DNA from: a virus
IMG/VR virus record: IMGVR_UViG_3300027969_000052
Coordinates: 62,001 to 126,000 of that record
Reading direction: 5' to 3' (one strand)
DNA: 64,000 nucleotides
A model generated the notes under the pieces. The model was not told the DNA's origin. It worked only from the letters and a program-made list of their open reading frames with translations, and ran no database searches. Below, piece after piece: positions 46,201 through 58,600 of the stretch. Position numbers and translations under genes: made by a program. How positions within the stretch are numbered: position 1 is the first letter of the stretch; each line of letters begins with the position of its first letter.

Positions 46201-46634
46201 ATACATATAGTAAGAGTCTCGAACCGATAAAAAGTGTAAGCGATTCAATCGTTTATCATCCAGCAAAATATAAAATTTTATTCGGTGATAAGGCATCCCC
46301 AAATCTTCAAGCAACCTTCCGTGCTAGTAAAAATTCTAATCGCTCTGTTAGCGATAACGATTTAAAGACAAGAATTATTGCGGCTATCGGTGAGTTTTTT
46401 GCAATTGAAAATTGGGACTTCGGAGATACATTCCATTTTAGTGAATTGTCTACTTACGTTATGAATGTCATGACTCCTGATATTACTAATTTTATTGTTG
46501 TATCTAATAACGGAAGTGCGTTCGGAAACTTGTACGAAATTGCTAGTCAAGCAGATGAAATATTTGTTTCAGGATTAACAGTTAATGATATAGAGATTAT
46601 CGGTGCAGTAACACCAGGCAAACTTATAGTTTAA
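43245..46634 (+). CDS. 6: Baseplate wedge protein, gp6-like
   Basis: A 1129-aa protein, longer than T4 gp6 (660 aa). The N-terminal ~120 residues (DFDTLRRVMIQYLRDNYPEE, SSEFIALVDLIAYLGQNLSF, RLAQLISYSPKRNTPATGFL) are clear gp6/BaseplateJ sequence. MITAEDYNVAP near residue 427 matches the conserved MIT-x-EDY motif of J-type baseplate proteins, and the C-terminal ~120 residues (RIIAAIGEFFAIENWDFGDT, FHFSELSTYVM) complete the family signature. gp6 forms the ring that links wedges. The extra length lies in beta-rich inserts around residues 540-980. Confidence 0.93.
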   Translation: MIPSTNNKLLVAEDWTRIYQSFKNADFKSYDFDTLRRVMIQYLRDNYPEEFNDYIDSSEFIALVDLIAYLGQNLSFRIDLNARENFLETAQRKDSVLRLAQLISYSPKRNTPATGFLKITALSTTDNVFDSNNTNLANQIIVWNDVSSTNWYQQFITVINSAMPGLMAYGQPNDKATINGVSTEQYKINSKNTDVPVYSFTKSINGVTMGFEIVSSGFKDSTTVYEESPVPGRNFGLIFKNDNKGAGSANTGFFVLFKQGTLNSQAFNIDRPVADEVVGVNVNDINETDVWLWQLDTSGNYSTEWTKVSSTVGNNVIYNSINLDNRTFFAVTTRNNDQVDLNFADGNFGDLPKGAFRLFYRQSNGLSYVISPDAINGITLRIPYTNKSGQSHILTLTLSLQYSVINSAPSETIASIKKKAPQNYYIQNRMITAEDYNVAPVTIAADILKVKSVNRQSSGISKYFDLTDVTGKYSQVDIFAHDGILYKEDQRNQFTFSFTTRNEAFGALKHQVEPLINSASLRNFYFDKFPRADLTNISIDWTFNRAQSNQTRGYFKNKFDKIPTQLGYFSSNNAMYLEAGSLVKFSAPAIVTNDNTTLQYFQPNGKLTTVKDGNTRDYLWAKVVKVVGDGANSGVGLLYDGTGPVILTGYIPDGAVATECIPPYQTTLSYALENEIVNQMVAKRNFGLSFDRLSREWFIIVDTNLDLKTEFNLIYQGDTSNLNIDSSWQIAFQWTGKSYTTFYRETNYLFKSEQQTGFFIDAYKTNFDFVSNSVIKDKISVLGINTAPNTTSTSALGIDYSWQIDSNIIENDGYIDPKKVSISFFDAKNDGQIDDPDSFEKITASTAVSAQTGYLNNFIFFQKNVDGLRSKLVSTDLFEIYPSEDDVITTPVDGQLFYFYTTDVVKYWSEDNQQYLLTTEYFAKPGRSGLKFHYLHNSGSEKRIDPAKSNIIDIYILTSTYDAEFRNWLVSGGTKPLAPTVSMLEDTYSKSLEPIKSVSDSIVYHPAKYKILFGDKASPNLQATFRASKNSNRSVSDNDLKTRIIAAIGEFFAIENWDFGDTFHFSELSTYVMNVMTPDITNFIVVSNNGSAFGNLYEIASQADEIFVSGLTVNDIEIIGAVTPGKLIV

Positions 46635-46646
46635 TAGAAGCGATAC

Positions 46647-49600
46647 ATGAAAAGAAAAAAAAGTCCTAACGAGCTAGTTGACGCATACAACGCAGACGCA
46701 TCTGACCATCAACGTCAAACTGCTAACCTTTTACCGGGATACCTTCAAACAGATAAAAATAAAAGATTCTTATCTGCAACATTAGACAAACTAATTGAAG
46801 TTCCACAAATTGAACGTATTAATGCATTTGTCGGTAGCAAATTAACTAATACATTTAATCCTGAGACAGATCAATATTTAGATAGCACAACAGAACTTGC
46901 AAAAGATTATCAATTAGAGCCTGCATTAATAATCAAAAATGCAAAGAATAATATTGATAAAGTCCAAACCTATGATGATTTATTATCTAGTTTGGCATTT
47001 GCTGGCTCGCCCGCTAAAAATCATGATAGAATTTTACAGGCTAAAACATTTAGTTATAATCCCCATATTGACTGGGATAAGTTTGTAAACTATAATCAAT
47101 ACTATTGGTTAGAAGCTGGTCCTGATTTAATCGAAATCACAGGACCAATAAAAGCCACTGTTAGCACATACACAGTAACTGACAGTCCTGATACAGATGT
47201 TTGGATTATTAGTCCAGACGGCCTAACACCAAATCCTGTTCTAACATTGTTTAGAGGCATGACGTATGTGTTTAATGTAGACAGCAGTCATAATTTTTAT
47301 ATCAAGACAGCAATAAGTTACGGTAAAGAAGATACCTACGACAAAGCATTAAACAATGGACCTAAACAAGGTCAGGTAATTTTAACAGTTGACGATAACA
47401 CACCGTCGACTTTATTCTATGTTGCTAGCGATGACCAACGGATTGCTGGCCGAATTATTGTTAAAAAATTAACTGAAAATTCTGAAATTGATGTTGAAAA
47501 AGATATCTTAGGAAAGACGACTTATAGTTCAGGTAACGATGTACAATTCACTAATGGACTAATGGTATATTTTAGCGGCCAAGTTACTCCGGAAAAGTAT
47601 AAAAATAAAAGATATATTGTTGAGGGTGTTGGCGAAGAGATTGTTTTAATCGATTTTGATACATTAAAGAATAATGTCAACGCATCAAATAATTTGGACA
47701 CCGACTTTGACGTTGAGCCGTTTGATAAGTTTCCGTTCGACGACTTTAGAAATGCTCCGATATCTCCTGAGTATGTAACTATTAATCGAGCAAGTAGAGA
47801 CTTAAATCCGTGGACTCGGTATAATCGCTGGTTCCATAAAGATGTTATTGCGGCCTCTGCTACAGCTAACGGCACTGATCCCGTTTATCCTGTCGATAAG
47901 CGAGCCAAGAGACCTATTATTGAATTCCGACCAAACATCAAATTGTATAATTTTGGTTACTCGGCAATGTCAAATATTAACTTAATGGATAACTCAACTC
48001 TTGATGCATTTACTAATGTTGAAAGAAGTTTTGGTTATTATGTTGATGGAGTAAAACTAGAAGAAGGTTTTAGAGTTATATTCAATGCAGATACTGATCC
48101 GTTAGTTAGAGGTCGAGTTTATACTGTAAAATTTGAAGACCTTGACGGGAATCAAAGAATTAATCTTATTGAAGATCCTCAAGGAATCCCATATGACGGC
48201 GCAACGATTGTTAATTCCGACGGAACTAACTATAAAGGGTCTAGTTGGTTATGGAACGGAACAAGCTGGGATCCAGCCCAACAAAAGACAACAATTAATC
48301 AAGCGCCGATTTTTGATTTGTTTGATGAGAATGGCATAAGTTTTAGTAACACTGATTACTATCAAGGCAGTTTTGCAGGCACACGCATATTTGGATATAC
48401 TGAAGGCACCGTCTATGATTCAGTATTAGGATTAAATTTAAAATTCTTAAATGTGGCAAACATTGGAGATTTCTTATTCTCTAATTATTTTAATACAGAT
48501 AGTTTTGTTATTTCAAATACAGCTAAAAACATAGTATTCCCGGTCAGTTCTGGTTATTTAAAAATTGCCACAGATAGTTCAACTTCATTTAATAACGTAT
48601 GGGTAGAATCAGAAAGTTCTCGTATTCCTATTTTACAATACAACATAATTACTGAGATTTCTAACATAGTAGAAATTAATGCAATTGACTATCCCGGTTG
48701 GACTGAAGATCTTACAATCGATGTTTGGATAAATGATAAAAAACAAAAGTTAGGTACTGATTTTAATTTTTCCGTCCAAGATCAATTTTATTTTGCAATT
48801 TTTGTAAACAATTTAGCATTACATGATAAAGTATTATTCAAGATATATACTACTCGAGCACCGAATGCATTAGGTTACTACGAGCCTAGCCCGGCGCTAA
48901 CAAACAATCCAACGAACGGTCCTATAGCACAAGTGACTCTTGCAGAAATGTCTGATAACTTTAAAACTATAGTAGAACGTTTAGATAATTTTAGCGGTAA
49001 CGTTATAGGAGAAAATAATTTTCGAGACCTGGGACAAGCATCAAAGTACGGCACTCGATTAATTAGTCATCAGTATCCTCTTAGCTTTGCCCAGCTTTTT
49101 TTAGGACAGCAAGAATATAATTTAGTAACAGCTATAAGAAAAGTTGCAAACGATTATTACTATTATAAAAATTCTTTTGTCAATAAACTACTTACAATCC
49201 CTAAAGAAACATTGCCGAGAGATGCAGTAGATCAAATACTAGTTGAATTAAATTTAGGTAAAGATATTAACTTTCCTTACGGTTTTAGTGATATGTTGAC
49301 TTATGGAAAAGATTATAAATCTAGAACCTATACAGTTACAGACACGAGAATTACTAGTTACAGTATTGATTCATCGTTTGACAGTTCAGCACTAACAGAA
49401 AGAGCCATCTTAGTTTATAGAAATGATTTAATCCTAACTCATGGAGTAGACTATACATTTGACAAATATCAAGCAAATGTAACTTTTAATTTTACATTAA
49501 CATTAGGTGATGTTATTGTTATTAAAGATTATGCAACAACTGAAGGTTGTTACATTCCTCCAACACCTACAAAACTTGGATTGTTTCCAAAATATCAACC

Positions 49601-52600
49601 TCAGTTATACATAGACGACACATACTTAACATCAACAAAAGTCCTACAGGGGCACGATGGCAGTATTATGGTTGCTTTTAATGATTATAGAGATGACATT
49701 TTATTTGAATTTGAAACTAGAATTTTTAATAACATAAAAGTTTCTTATAATGCTGATCTAATAAATGTAAATTCAATTCTGCCCGGAGCCTACAGAACAA
49801 ATGCCTTTACTCCTGTAGAAGTTACACAAATATTAGAAGTAGAATTTTTACGCTGGGCAGGAATGTCGGGAGTTGACCACACTACTAATTCTGGAACTTC
49901 TCAAGGACAACCTCGCACATACAATTACAGAGAATCCTCTACCGGAGCAATACAAACTTTAACAGTTCCTGGTCATTGGAGAGGAATTTTTAAATATTTT
50001 TACGATACTGATCGACCACATACTAGTCCTTGGGAAATGTTAGGCTTCACAGAAAAACCTCTTTGGTGGACAACTGTATACGGATTAGCACCATACACTT
50101 CAGGAAATACAATCTTATGGAGAGACATTGCAAATGGTGTTATTAAGCAAGGTAGTCGAGCAGGAACTTGGTTAGAATATTCTCGACAAAATCTTCTTGA
50201 TTACTTGCCTGTGGATGAATACGGAAATTTAAAAGATCCCGTTAGTATTGGACTTATTAAAGATTTATCGTTTACAACTATTGATGCCCCTTGGAAATTT
50301 GGTGATCATGCTCCGGCTGAAACGGCATGGAGAAGAAGTGTCCTTTGGCCATTTGCAGTTCAAGTACTAGCCGCGCTAACGAATCCTGCGGCCTATGCGG
50401 CTCTAATGTTTGATCCTGTGAGAATTAAAAAATCAATAGCAGGGCAGTACAGCTACGGTGATAACGAAGAATTATTAAAAATTAATAATGTAATCTTATA
50501 CAGAGATACAATTGATAATCAAAGACAACTAGCATCGGGATATAGTGTGATGCTAATTGAACATGGATTACAAAAATCTTCAAATTTCTTAACTTCGTTA
50601 AAACTTGATATTTCTAATATCGAGTATAGATTAGTTTATAAAGCAGAAGGTTTTATATCAAAAGAAAAACTAAAAGTTGTCATTGATTCAGTTGATCCAA
50701 CTAGCACTAATCCTGGTGTATTATTGCCCGCTGAAGATTATAATATTGTCTTATCTAAAAGCAATCCTATAAGCACATTTAGAATTAGCGGAGTGATAGT
50801 CCAGAAAGGTCAAGGATTTTGGACAGTTCGAGGATATGACAAGTATAAACCGTACTTTGAAATTGTTGAACCGATACACGGCCTGGGAGATTCTGAAATA
50901 AGAGTTGGTGGTAAAGGTGAAAACTATCTTACATGGGCGCAAAATAAATTTTATCAATCGGGTCAAGTAGTTTTTAACAGTAATATATTTTATCGTACAA
51001 AGTCAAGTCATACATCCGATACATCCTTTGACGTAACTAAGTTTCAAAAATTAAACGGGTTACCAGTCACTGGCGGTATATCGGTTGCTAAATCTAAAAA
51101 TTACAACAGTACAATTACAAAGATTCCTTATGGAACAAAGTTTTTAACTCAACAAGCTATTGCAGATTTCTTGCTTGGCTACGGAAAATATCTTGAAAAT
51201 CAAGGGTTTGTCTTTGACTATCTAAATTCCGAATTTAGCGAAATAATGAATTGGGAATTTAGCACCAAAGAATTTTTATTCTGGGCAACACAAAACTGGT
51301 CAGTCGGGTCTATTATCACATTAAGCCCATTTGCAGACAAATTAAAATTTAGCACTACAAGTGGAATCGGTGATGCAGTCTACGGAGTGGCAGATGATCT
51401 GTATAATGAAAATTATGAATTTAGTTTACTATCGGCTGACGGAAGTGCGTTTCCGAAAAATGGATTTCTTTTAAGTAGGCTCGACGGCGAATTCGAAATT
51501 AGTACAGCATTTCCTAGAGTAGGTGTTTACTATGCTCAGTTCAATATGATACAAAAACAACATGCTATTGTTTTTAACAATTATAGTATGTTCAATGATA
51601 TCATATACGATGTAGAAACTGGATACCGCCAGCGCCGAGTAAAATTAATTGGCTTTAGAACTAGCGAATGGACAGGCGGGTTTACAAGTCCGGGATTTGT
51701 CTTTGATGAAGCAATAGTCAACGACTGGCAAGCATATAAAGATTATAGTGCAGGCGAAGTTGTAAGATACAACGGCAGATATTACGGCGCAATAACAAAG
51801 ATATTTGGCGCAGATACATTTAATTTTGATAACTGGAATAAGCTAGCTGAAGAACCATCCCCTGGGCTATTACCAAACTTTGATTATAAAATTAGTCAGT
51901 TTGAGGATTTTTATAGTTTAGATATTGATAATTTTGATACGGGCCAGCAACAAATGGCACAACATCTAACAGGATATAGTCCCCGTGTTTACTTAGATAA
52001 TATCTTTAATGACGGTATTGCTCAATACAAGTTCTATCAAGGATATATTCGTGAAAAGGGTACAGCTAATGCAATTAACAAAATATCTAAAGCTACAGTT
52101 AATAGTCTAAAAGGTAAGGCAACATTTAATGAGTCGTGGGCTTTCCGTATAGGACATTTTGGCGGTTATAACACTTACCAAGAATTGGAAATAAATCTCG
52201 ACGACAGTAAGTTTATACAAAATCCACAGATTGTTCAATTTATTGATTATGAAAAAATTACAAATGATTTTACGTATTACAAACCTGTAAAAGATGTTCT
52301 GATTCAACCAGAAGACTATGATTGGAAAACAGTATTCCCGACATTTGATCCTATCGCATTCGGCGACTCTAACAACATCGATTATATAACTCCTCTTCCA
52401 AATGCAGGGTATGTGCGGTTAGATGATATAACAGCAACAGCATTTAATAAAAATAGTCTATTGGACATTGCAAGTGCAGATGCTATTAAAGAAGGATCAA
52501 CATTTTGGCTCGGATTCCGGGAAGATGGCGATTGGGATGTATTACGTTATACTAGACAGAAAAATGCTATTATTGATTTTAAAATTACCGTGATTGGTAG

Positions 52601-55600
52601 TTCTGCAACATTCACTACTGCTAAACCTCATAGTTTAAAACCAGGCGATATTATTGGTGTATCAAGATTTATTACTGAAATTAATAAAATTTTTATCGTA
52701 TTGCAAGCACCCACACCTACGTCGTTTATTGTTGCTACTGACTTAGTTGCAGAGCCGTATTCTGCAACTACTTCTAAAACTATTTCTGGGTCTTTTATTG
52801 GAAATATCACCGACAGCGGCGAAATTATTACTAACGTCACTTCGAACGAAGGCCTTGCGATAGGTGCAGAAATAATAGGTAACGGTATTGCAATAGGCAC
52901 TATTATCACATCTATTAGTAAAATAGCCGATAATAATTATTCCATTTACATAAGCATTCCTTCAACAATAACAAGTCAAGGTGTTTATATATCATATTCA
53001 TATACAACCGAGAATATTATTATTGGTCAATTGTTTAAGTTTGTATCTGTTAGATTTAAAGACTTTGATGATGTCCATAATCTACCAAATCTTGGAAGCA
53101 TAGAGTTTGATGATAAAATTTGGGTAGATAGCAATCACAATAACAACAAATTTGCTGTTTATAAAAAGATTAATAATTATACGCCTTCACTAATTGATAG
53201 CGGAGTTAACAATACCGGTCAACTATGGGGATTTAGAACCTCAATAGAAACTTCGACTAGTACATTTGTTGTTAGTGCTCCGGGATATCCCGACATTAAC
53301 TTTGGTCCTGGTTTAATTGTTGTTTATGAAAGAACAAATGCTAGAGCAGTTGATGCTAATACATATATTTCTTATAGATTAAACGATGTTGGCAATACAG
53401 ATTATTATGTAAGCTCAATTTCTCCGTTGTTTGGGTTTAGTTTAAAATATGATCAATACGAAGATTTAATATTTGCCGGAGCCCCTAATGCTAGTCGTAT
53501 TAAACTCGGAGCCTCGGGAGCAGTAAGATATGCAAGTGTCTCTGCTTCAGCTACCCAGCTCGATTATACCGGCCTAGTAAAGATAACCCAATTATATAGA
53601 CCAGCCGCAGTTGATATTACGCTAGGAGTGTTAGCAAGTCCGACTCCAGTAGCAGGCGGACAATTCGGTTATGACATTGCATTGAATACTGGTACAGTTA
53701 ATAAGACACTCCTTGTATCAGCACCCGGTGAAGGTACAGGTAAAGTTTATGTTTATCAAATGGGCGGAAGTGTTATTGGGGCATCAGTTGCTGTTCCGGG
53801 AAGAAGGTATACAACTGCTACGACAGTAACATTAAGTTCCCCCCAGATTCAAGGAGGAAGCACGGCAACTGCTCGAATTTCTTCTGTGACTACATATTCT
53901 AATCAAGAGCTACAAGACGATCCTTCTTTAATTGCAGGACAACTTTTAGAAATTGAAATTACAAATCCTGGTTATGGATATAATCAACCACCTACAGTAA
54001 CTTTTGGAAATACTACTGGCTTAGACGCTGTAGTCAATTTTAACATTGGTGTTAGTACATCAACCCGTAGTATATTTGTTACCTCCCAAGAAACCTTAAC
54101 AAACCCTCTAACATTCTTTAATAACTATCCTCCTAAGTTTGGTACAAGTATTGCATCTGCATCTGATCTGTCAATAGTAGCAGTAGGTGCTCCAGGATAT
54201 CGTGCGAATGAAGGTGCAGTATTAGTCTATACTAAATCTGGAACTAATTTTAATTTAGTACAAACTATAAACAAGTCAAGTGAAGGCATCGTTGGAATAA
54301 TTTCGTCCGGAGACAGTCTAGGCAATAAGTTAGCAATGAGTCAGGACGGCGAGTACTTATTTGTTTCTGCTCCAGGAAATCAAATCGAAGCAACACAAGG
54401 AGTAGTTTCTGTGTGGCGCTGGTCTGGTACTGCATACGTTTGGTTACAAAATCTCTTTAATCCAAATAAGCATGCCAATACTGTTTTCGGTACCGATATT
54501 ATTATAGACGAAGATAAACAGAATCTTGTTATTTCTAGTCTTGGAGATTTATATTCGAGAAGAACAACTTTTAACATTTATAATTATAGACTGTATCCAG
54601 ATACAACAGTACCGTCAAGAAAATATGTAAATGATCCAACTTCCGATACTCAAGTAAGAAAAACAACCTTTGATGCAAATAGTACTATATTTTATGATAA
54701 GTTAGGTAATGTCGGTAACGTTAGCGTGTTTAATCGATACAACATTTACTTCTCTTATGCGCAGGACTTAGACAGCAATCTGATTATTCAAGATAGTAAT
54801 TTTGGTTATAGTATTGCGCAAGCTAATGATAATGTATATGTTGGAATGCCGAGCTCGGATACTGATGCAGGAGCATCTAACGGCTCGTTGCTAATTTTTA
54901 GTAAAATAGATTCTTCAACTAATAGTTGGTCAGAGTATCGAACACAAGATAGTTTAGTTAATACTGATTTAGTAAAGAAGGTGTTCACTGTTAACGTTAA
55001 CGATGATAGAATACAAGATTATCTAGCAATTATTGATCCAATGAAAGGAAAAGTTTCCGGAGTAGCTGATCAAGAATTAACTTATAAAACACTATTTGAC
55101 CCAGCAATTTATAGTTTAGGAAATAGCGGGGTCTCTGTAGATTCAACTACAAACTGGATTGATGAACATATTGGGGAATTATGGTGGGACACTAGTTCGG
55201 TCAAATATGTATGGTATGAACAAGGCGAGTTAGAATATAGAAAAAATAACTGGGGATCAATTTTTCCAGGAAGTTCTATTCAAATATATGAGTGGGTACG
55301 TTCAGAATACTTGCCAAGCGAGTGGGCCGCGATTGCAGATACCAACGAAGGTATAATTAAAGGAATTAGCGGACAACCAAAATATCCAAACAACAGCGTA
55401 TTAAGTATTAAACAAGTTTACAATAGCATAAGTCAAACTTTTTCAAATGTTTATTATTTCTGGGTTAAAAATAAAGTAACAGTTCCTGACATAGACACTC
55501 GCCGATTAAGCGGGTTAGAAGTTGCAGGATTGATTGCAGATCCTAGAGGACAAAATTTAAAAGCAGTTAATGTCTTAAGTAAAAATAGTTTTAGTTTAAT

Positions 55601-58600
55601 TAATATTAAAGACACGATCCAGGCACAAGAAGTCAATCTGCATATCAATTATGACACAGGGTCTGATAGTGTTCCTCGACATACTGAATGGTTGTTGCTA
55701 CAGGAGAATGATCCATTTAGCAGACCACCAATTATGCTTGAAAGGAAATTAATCGAAAGTCTTGCAGGGTTTGATTCTGTAGGAAGCGAAGTTCCTGATA
55801 GCTTACTGAATGCAAAACAAAGATACGGAATTTCATTTAGACCGAGACAGAGCATGTTTGTTGATCGATTTAATGCTCTTCGTAATTTAATAACATGGAC
55901 TAATTCAATTTTATTAACTGAGCGTATAGCTAAATTTTGTACGTTTGATAATTTAAACTCATACGATATTATTCCAGACGAGCTGTTAAATGAGTATGAT
56001 GTTATAGTTGAAGACAATTATACATTAGGTACGATTATCACTCGCGGCCTCAAGCAAGCAGAACTTGCATGTACGATAGATAGCAGAGGTAGAATTGACC
56101 AAGTAACAGTTACCAATCCAGGTAACGGATATAACGCACTTCGCCCTCCTACAGTTACAGTTACTGGTACAGGTGAAAATGCTATAATCAAAACAATTCT
56201 AAATGAACTAGGACAAGTCATCGGCGCAACAGTTGAAAGCGGTGGAACCGGATTTACGTCTATTCCTACTCTGTCAGTTAGACCGTATACAGTTATAGTA
56301 CAGTCCGATATAGATGCCGCGGGCTTCTGGACAAAGCTCCAGTGGGATCAAAATATTAAAGAATGGGTAAGAAGAGAAACTCAAAAATATGATACTCGAT
56401 TATTTTGGAATTTTGTTGATTGGCAAGATCCTACCTATAATGCTTTGCAAGACTTTGCAGATACTGTAGCAGATACATATGAACTTAATGCAGTTAACAT
56501 AGTTGCAGGCGAGTACGTTAAAGTTAAGAATGCAGGTAACGGCACATACATGGTGTTAAGGAGAGTAGATGCATCCACTGTAGGTACATGGAGTAAAGAG
56601 TGGGATGTAGTATACGAAGAAAACGGAACCATACAAATCACAGATAAAATTTGGAATCAAGATCTTACTGACTTTGCTTTTGACGAAATTGCGGCTTTTG
56701 ATCAAACACTTTTTGATCAGAGCATAAACCAAGAATTGATTTTTATACTACGTGCAATTAAAGACGAATTATTTGTTAATTCTTTATCACAGTACTGGAA
56801 TCAGTTCTTCTTCAAAGCAGTAAAATATGCAATGCACGAACAAACTAATTTAGACTGGGCATTTAAAACTTCGTTTATAAACGTTACAAACGAGGCAGGC
56901 GCATTAGATCAACGTCCTTCTTACAAGTTACAAGATAGTTCCTACTATGAAAAATGGATTAATGAAGTTAAGCCATATCATACAAAGATAAGAAACTTCA
57001 CCGTAAAATATGACAATCAAGAAAGCAGTGAAACTTTTACAACAGATTTTGATTTATCACCGTATTACAATTCTGTAACAGACACGTTTGAAACTTTAAG
57101 TAAGACCTCCCCGGCAGTACTTCAGTATCCTTATAGATCATGGTATGATAACTTTACACATAGCGTAAACGCTATAGCAGTATATGATAGTGGCGAAGAC
57201 TACATTACTCCTCCAACAGTTAAAATTATTTCAGCGCCCGGTGATTTGGGAGCAGGCGCCACAGCGCGAGCGTATATTAGTTTAGGAAAAGTTTACGAAA
57301 TTGAAATAATAAAACCTGGAACAGGTTATACATTAACGCCGACAGTTTACCTAGAAGGCGGATTGGGTCTTGCAGGAAAACCTGCTAAAGCTTCGGCCTA
57401 TTTAAGTAACGGAAAAGTTAGATCCAATAACCTAACTTTAAAATTTGATAGGATAGGATATAATAGAGAGATTGTAGATTTATCCTACACAGATCAATTT
57501 ATCGGTGACGGCCAAGCATATACTTTTAACTTAACATGGGTGCCCCGCTTAGATAGAAATACTATTATATTAAAACAAAATAATTCTCTAATTTTAAATG
57601 ATAAATTTACAATTGAGCATTATACTGAAGAATATACTAATACTAACGGACTTACTTTTACAAAACGATATGGAAGATTAAAATTAAATTTTGTTCCAAT
57701 AATCAATGCAGTACTAACAGTTGATTATATTAAAGATGTAGAATTTTTATCAGCATACGATAGAATTGATGAATACTATGCTCCTCTTCCAGGAATGCCC
57801 GGCAAGGACCCTGAGCAATTAATGAAAGGTCTCAGTTATGGCGGCGTAAAAATAGAGACATTGCCGTTTAGCTATTCTAGTGCATGGGACACATTAAAGT
57901 ATTGGGAAGGCGCATGGGATAGTTATTCAGCTGAAACAAACTACGGAATTGTAAAAAATCCTCAAAGTAATTTCGAGGACGAACTATTATCATTACAAAA
58001 TGAAGAAGCTCAGGCTACTGCACAGTTGGGTTTCTGGCAAAATAGATACACTCAGCTGAATATTGATATTATAGATGTTCCTCCATTTATTATAGTTGGG
58101 TCCGGATTTGGAACTCAATATATTCCAAACCCTCAATATTCTTATATACTTAATTTAATAGGGCAATCAACCTCGCAAATTTCGTACTGGTCTGGATTAA
58201 AGAATCAACTAAGCAATCAAGTAGTCTATGTACAACAAGGTCTAGTACCAGTAGTAACGCCTTTTACTGTCAGTTCAGGAACCTATATTAACGTCTATCT
58301 AAATTCTGGAACAGGCGTTTCAGTAAGAATAGATCAAAATACAAGTACTGCAATTACACAAACTATTATTGGTCAGAATAATACCGCTACAGTTTATATT
58401 CCGTTGACTAGTTTTAATACCGCTACTGATAATATAGTAACTTTTAGAGATCAAACAAGTGATGGCACAGTTCTTCCTGCTGACCCTGACGCCCTTGACG
58501 TTGTTATTGACGGTGGTCCATTAGACAGTATTACGCTCGGTATTCTTCCTGCAGATATTAATATTGATGGATATAAGTTTTTAGATCCTTCAAGCAGTTA

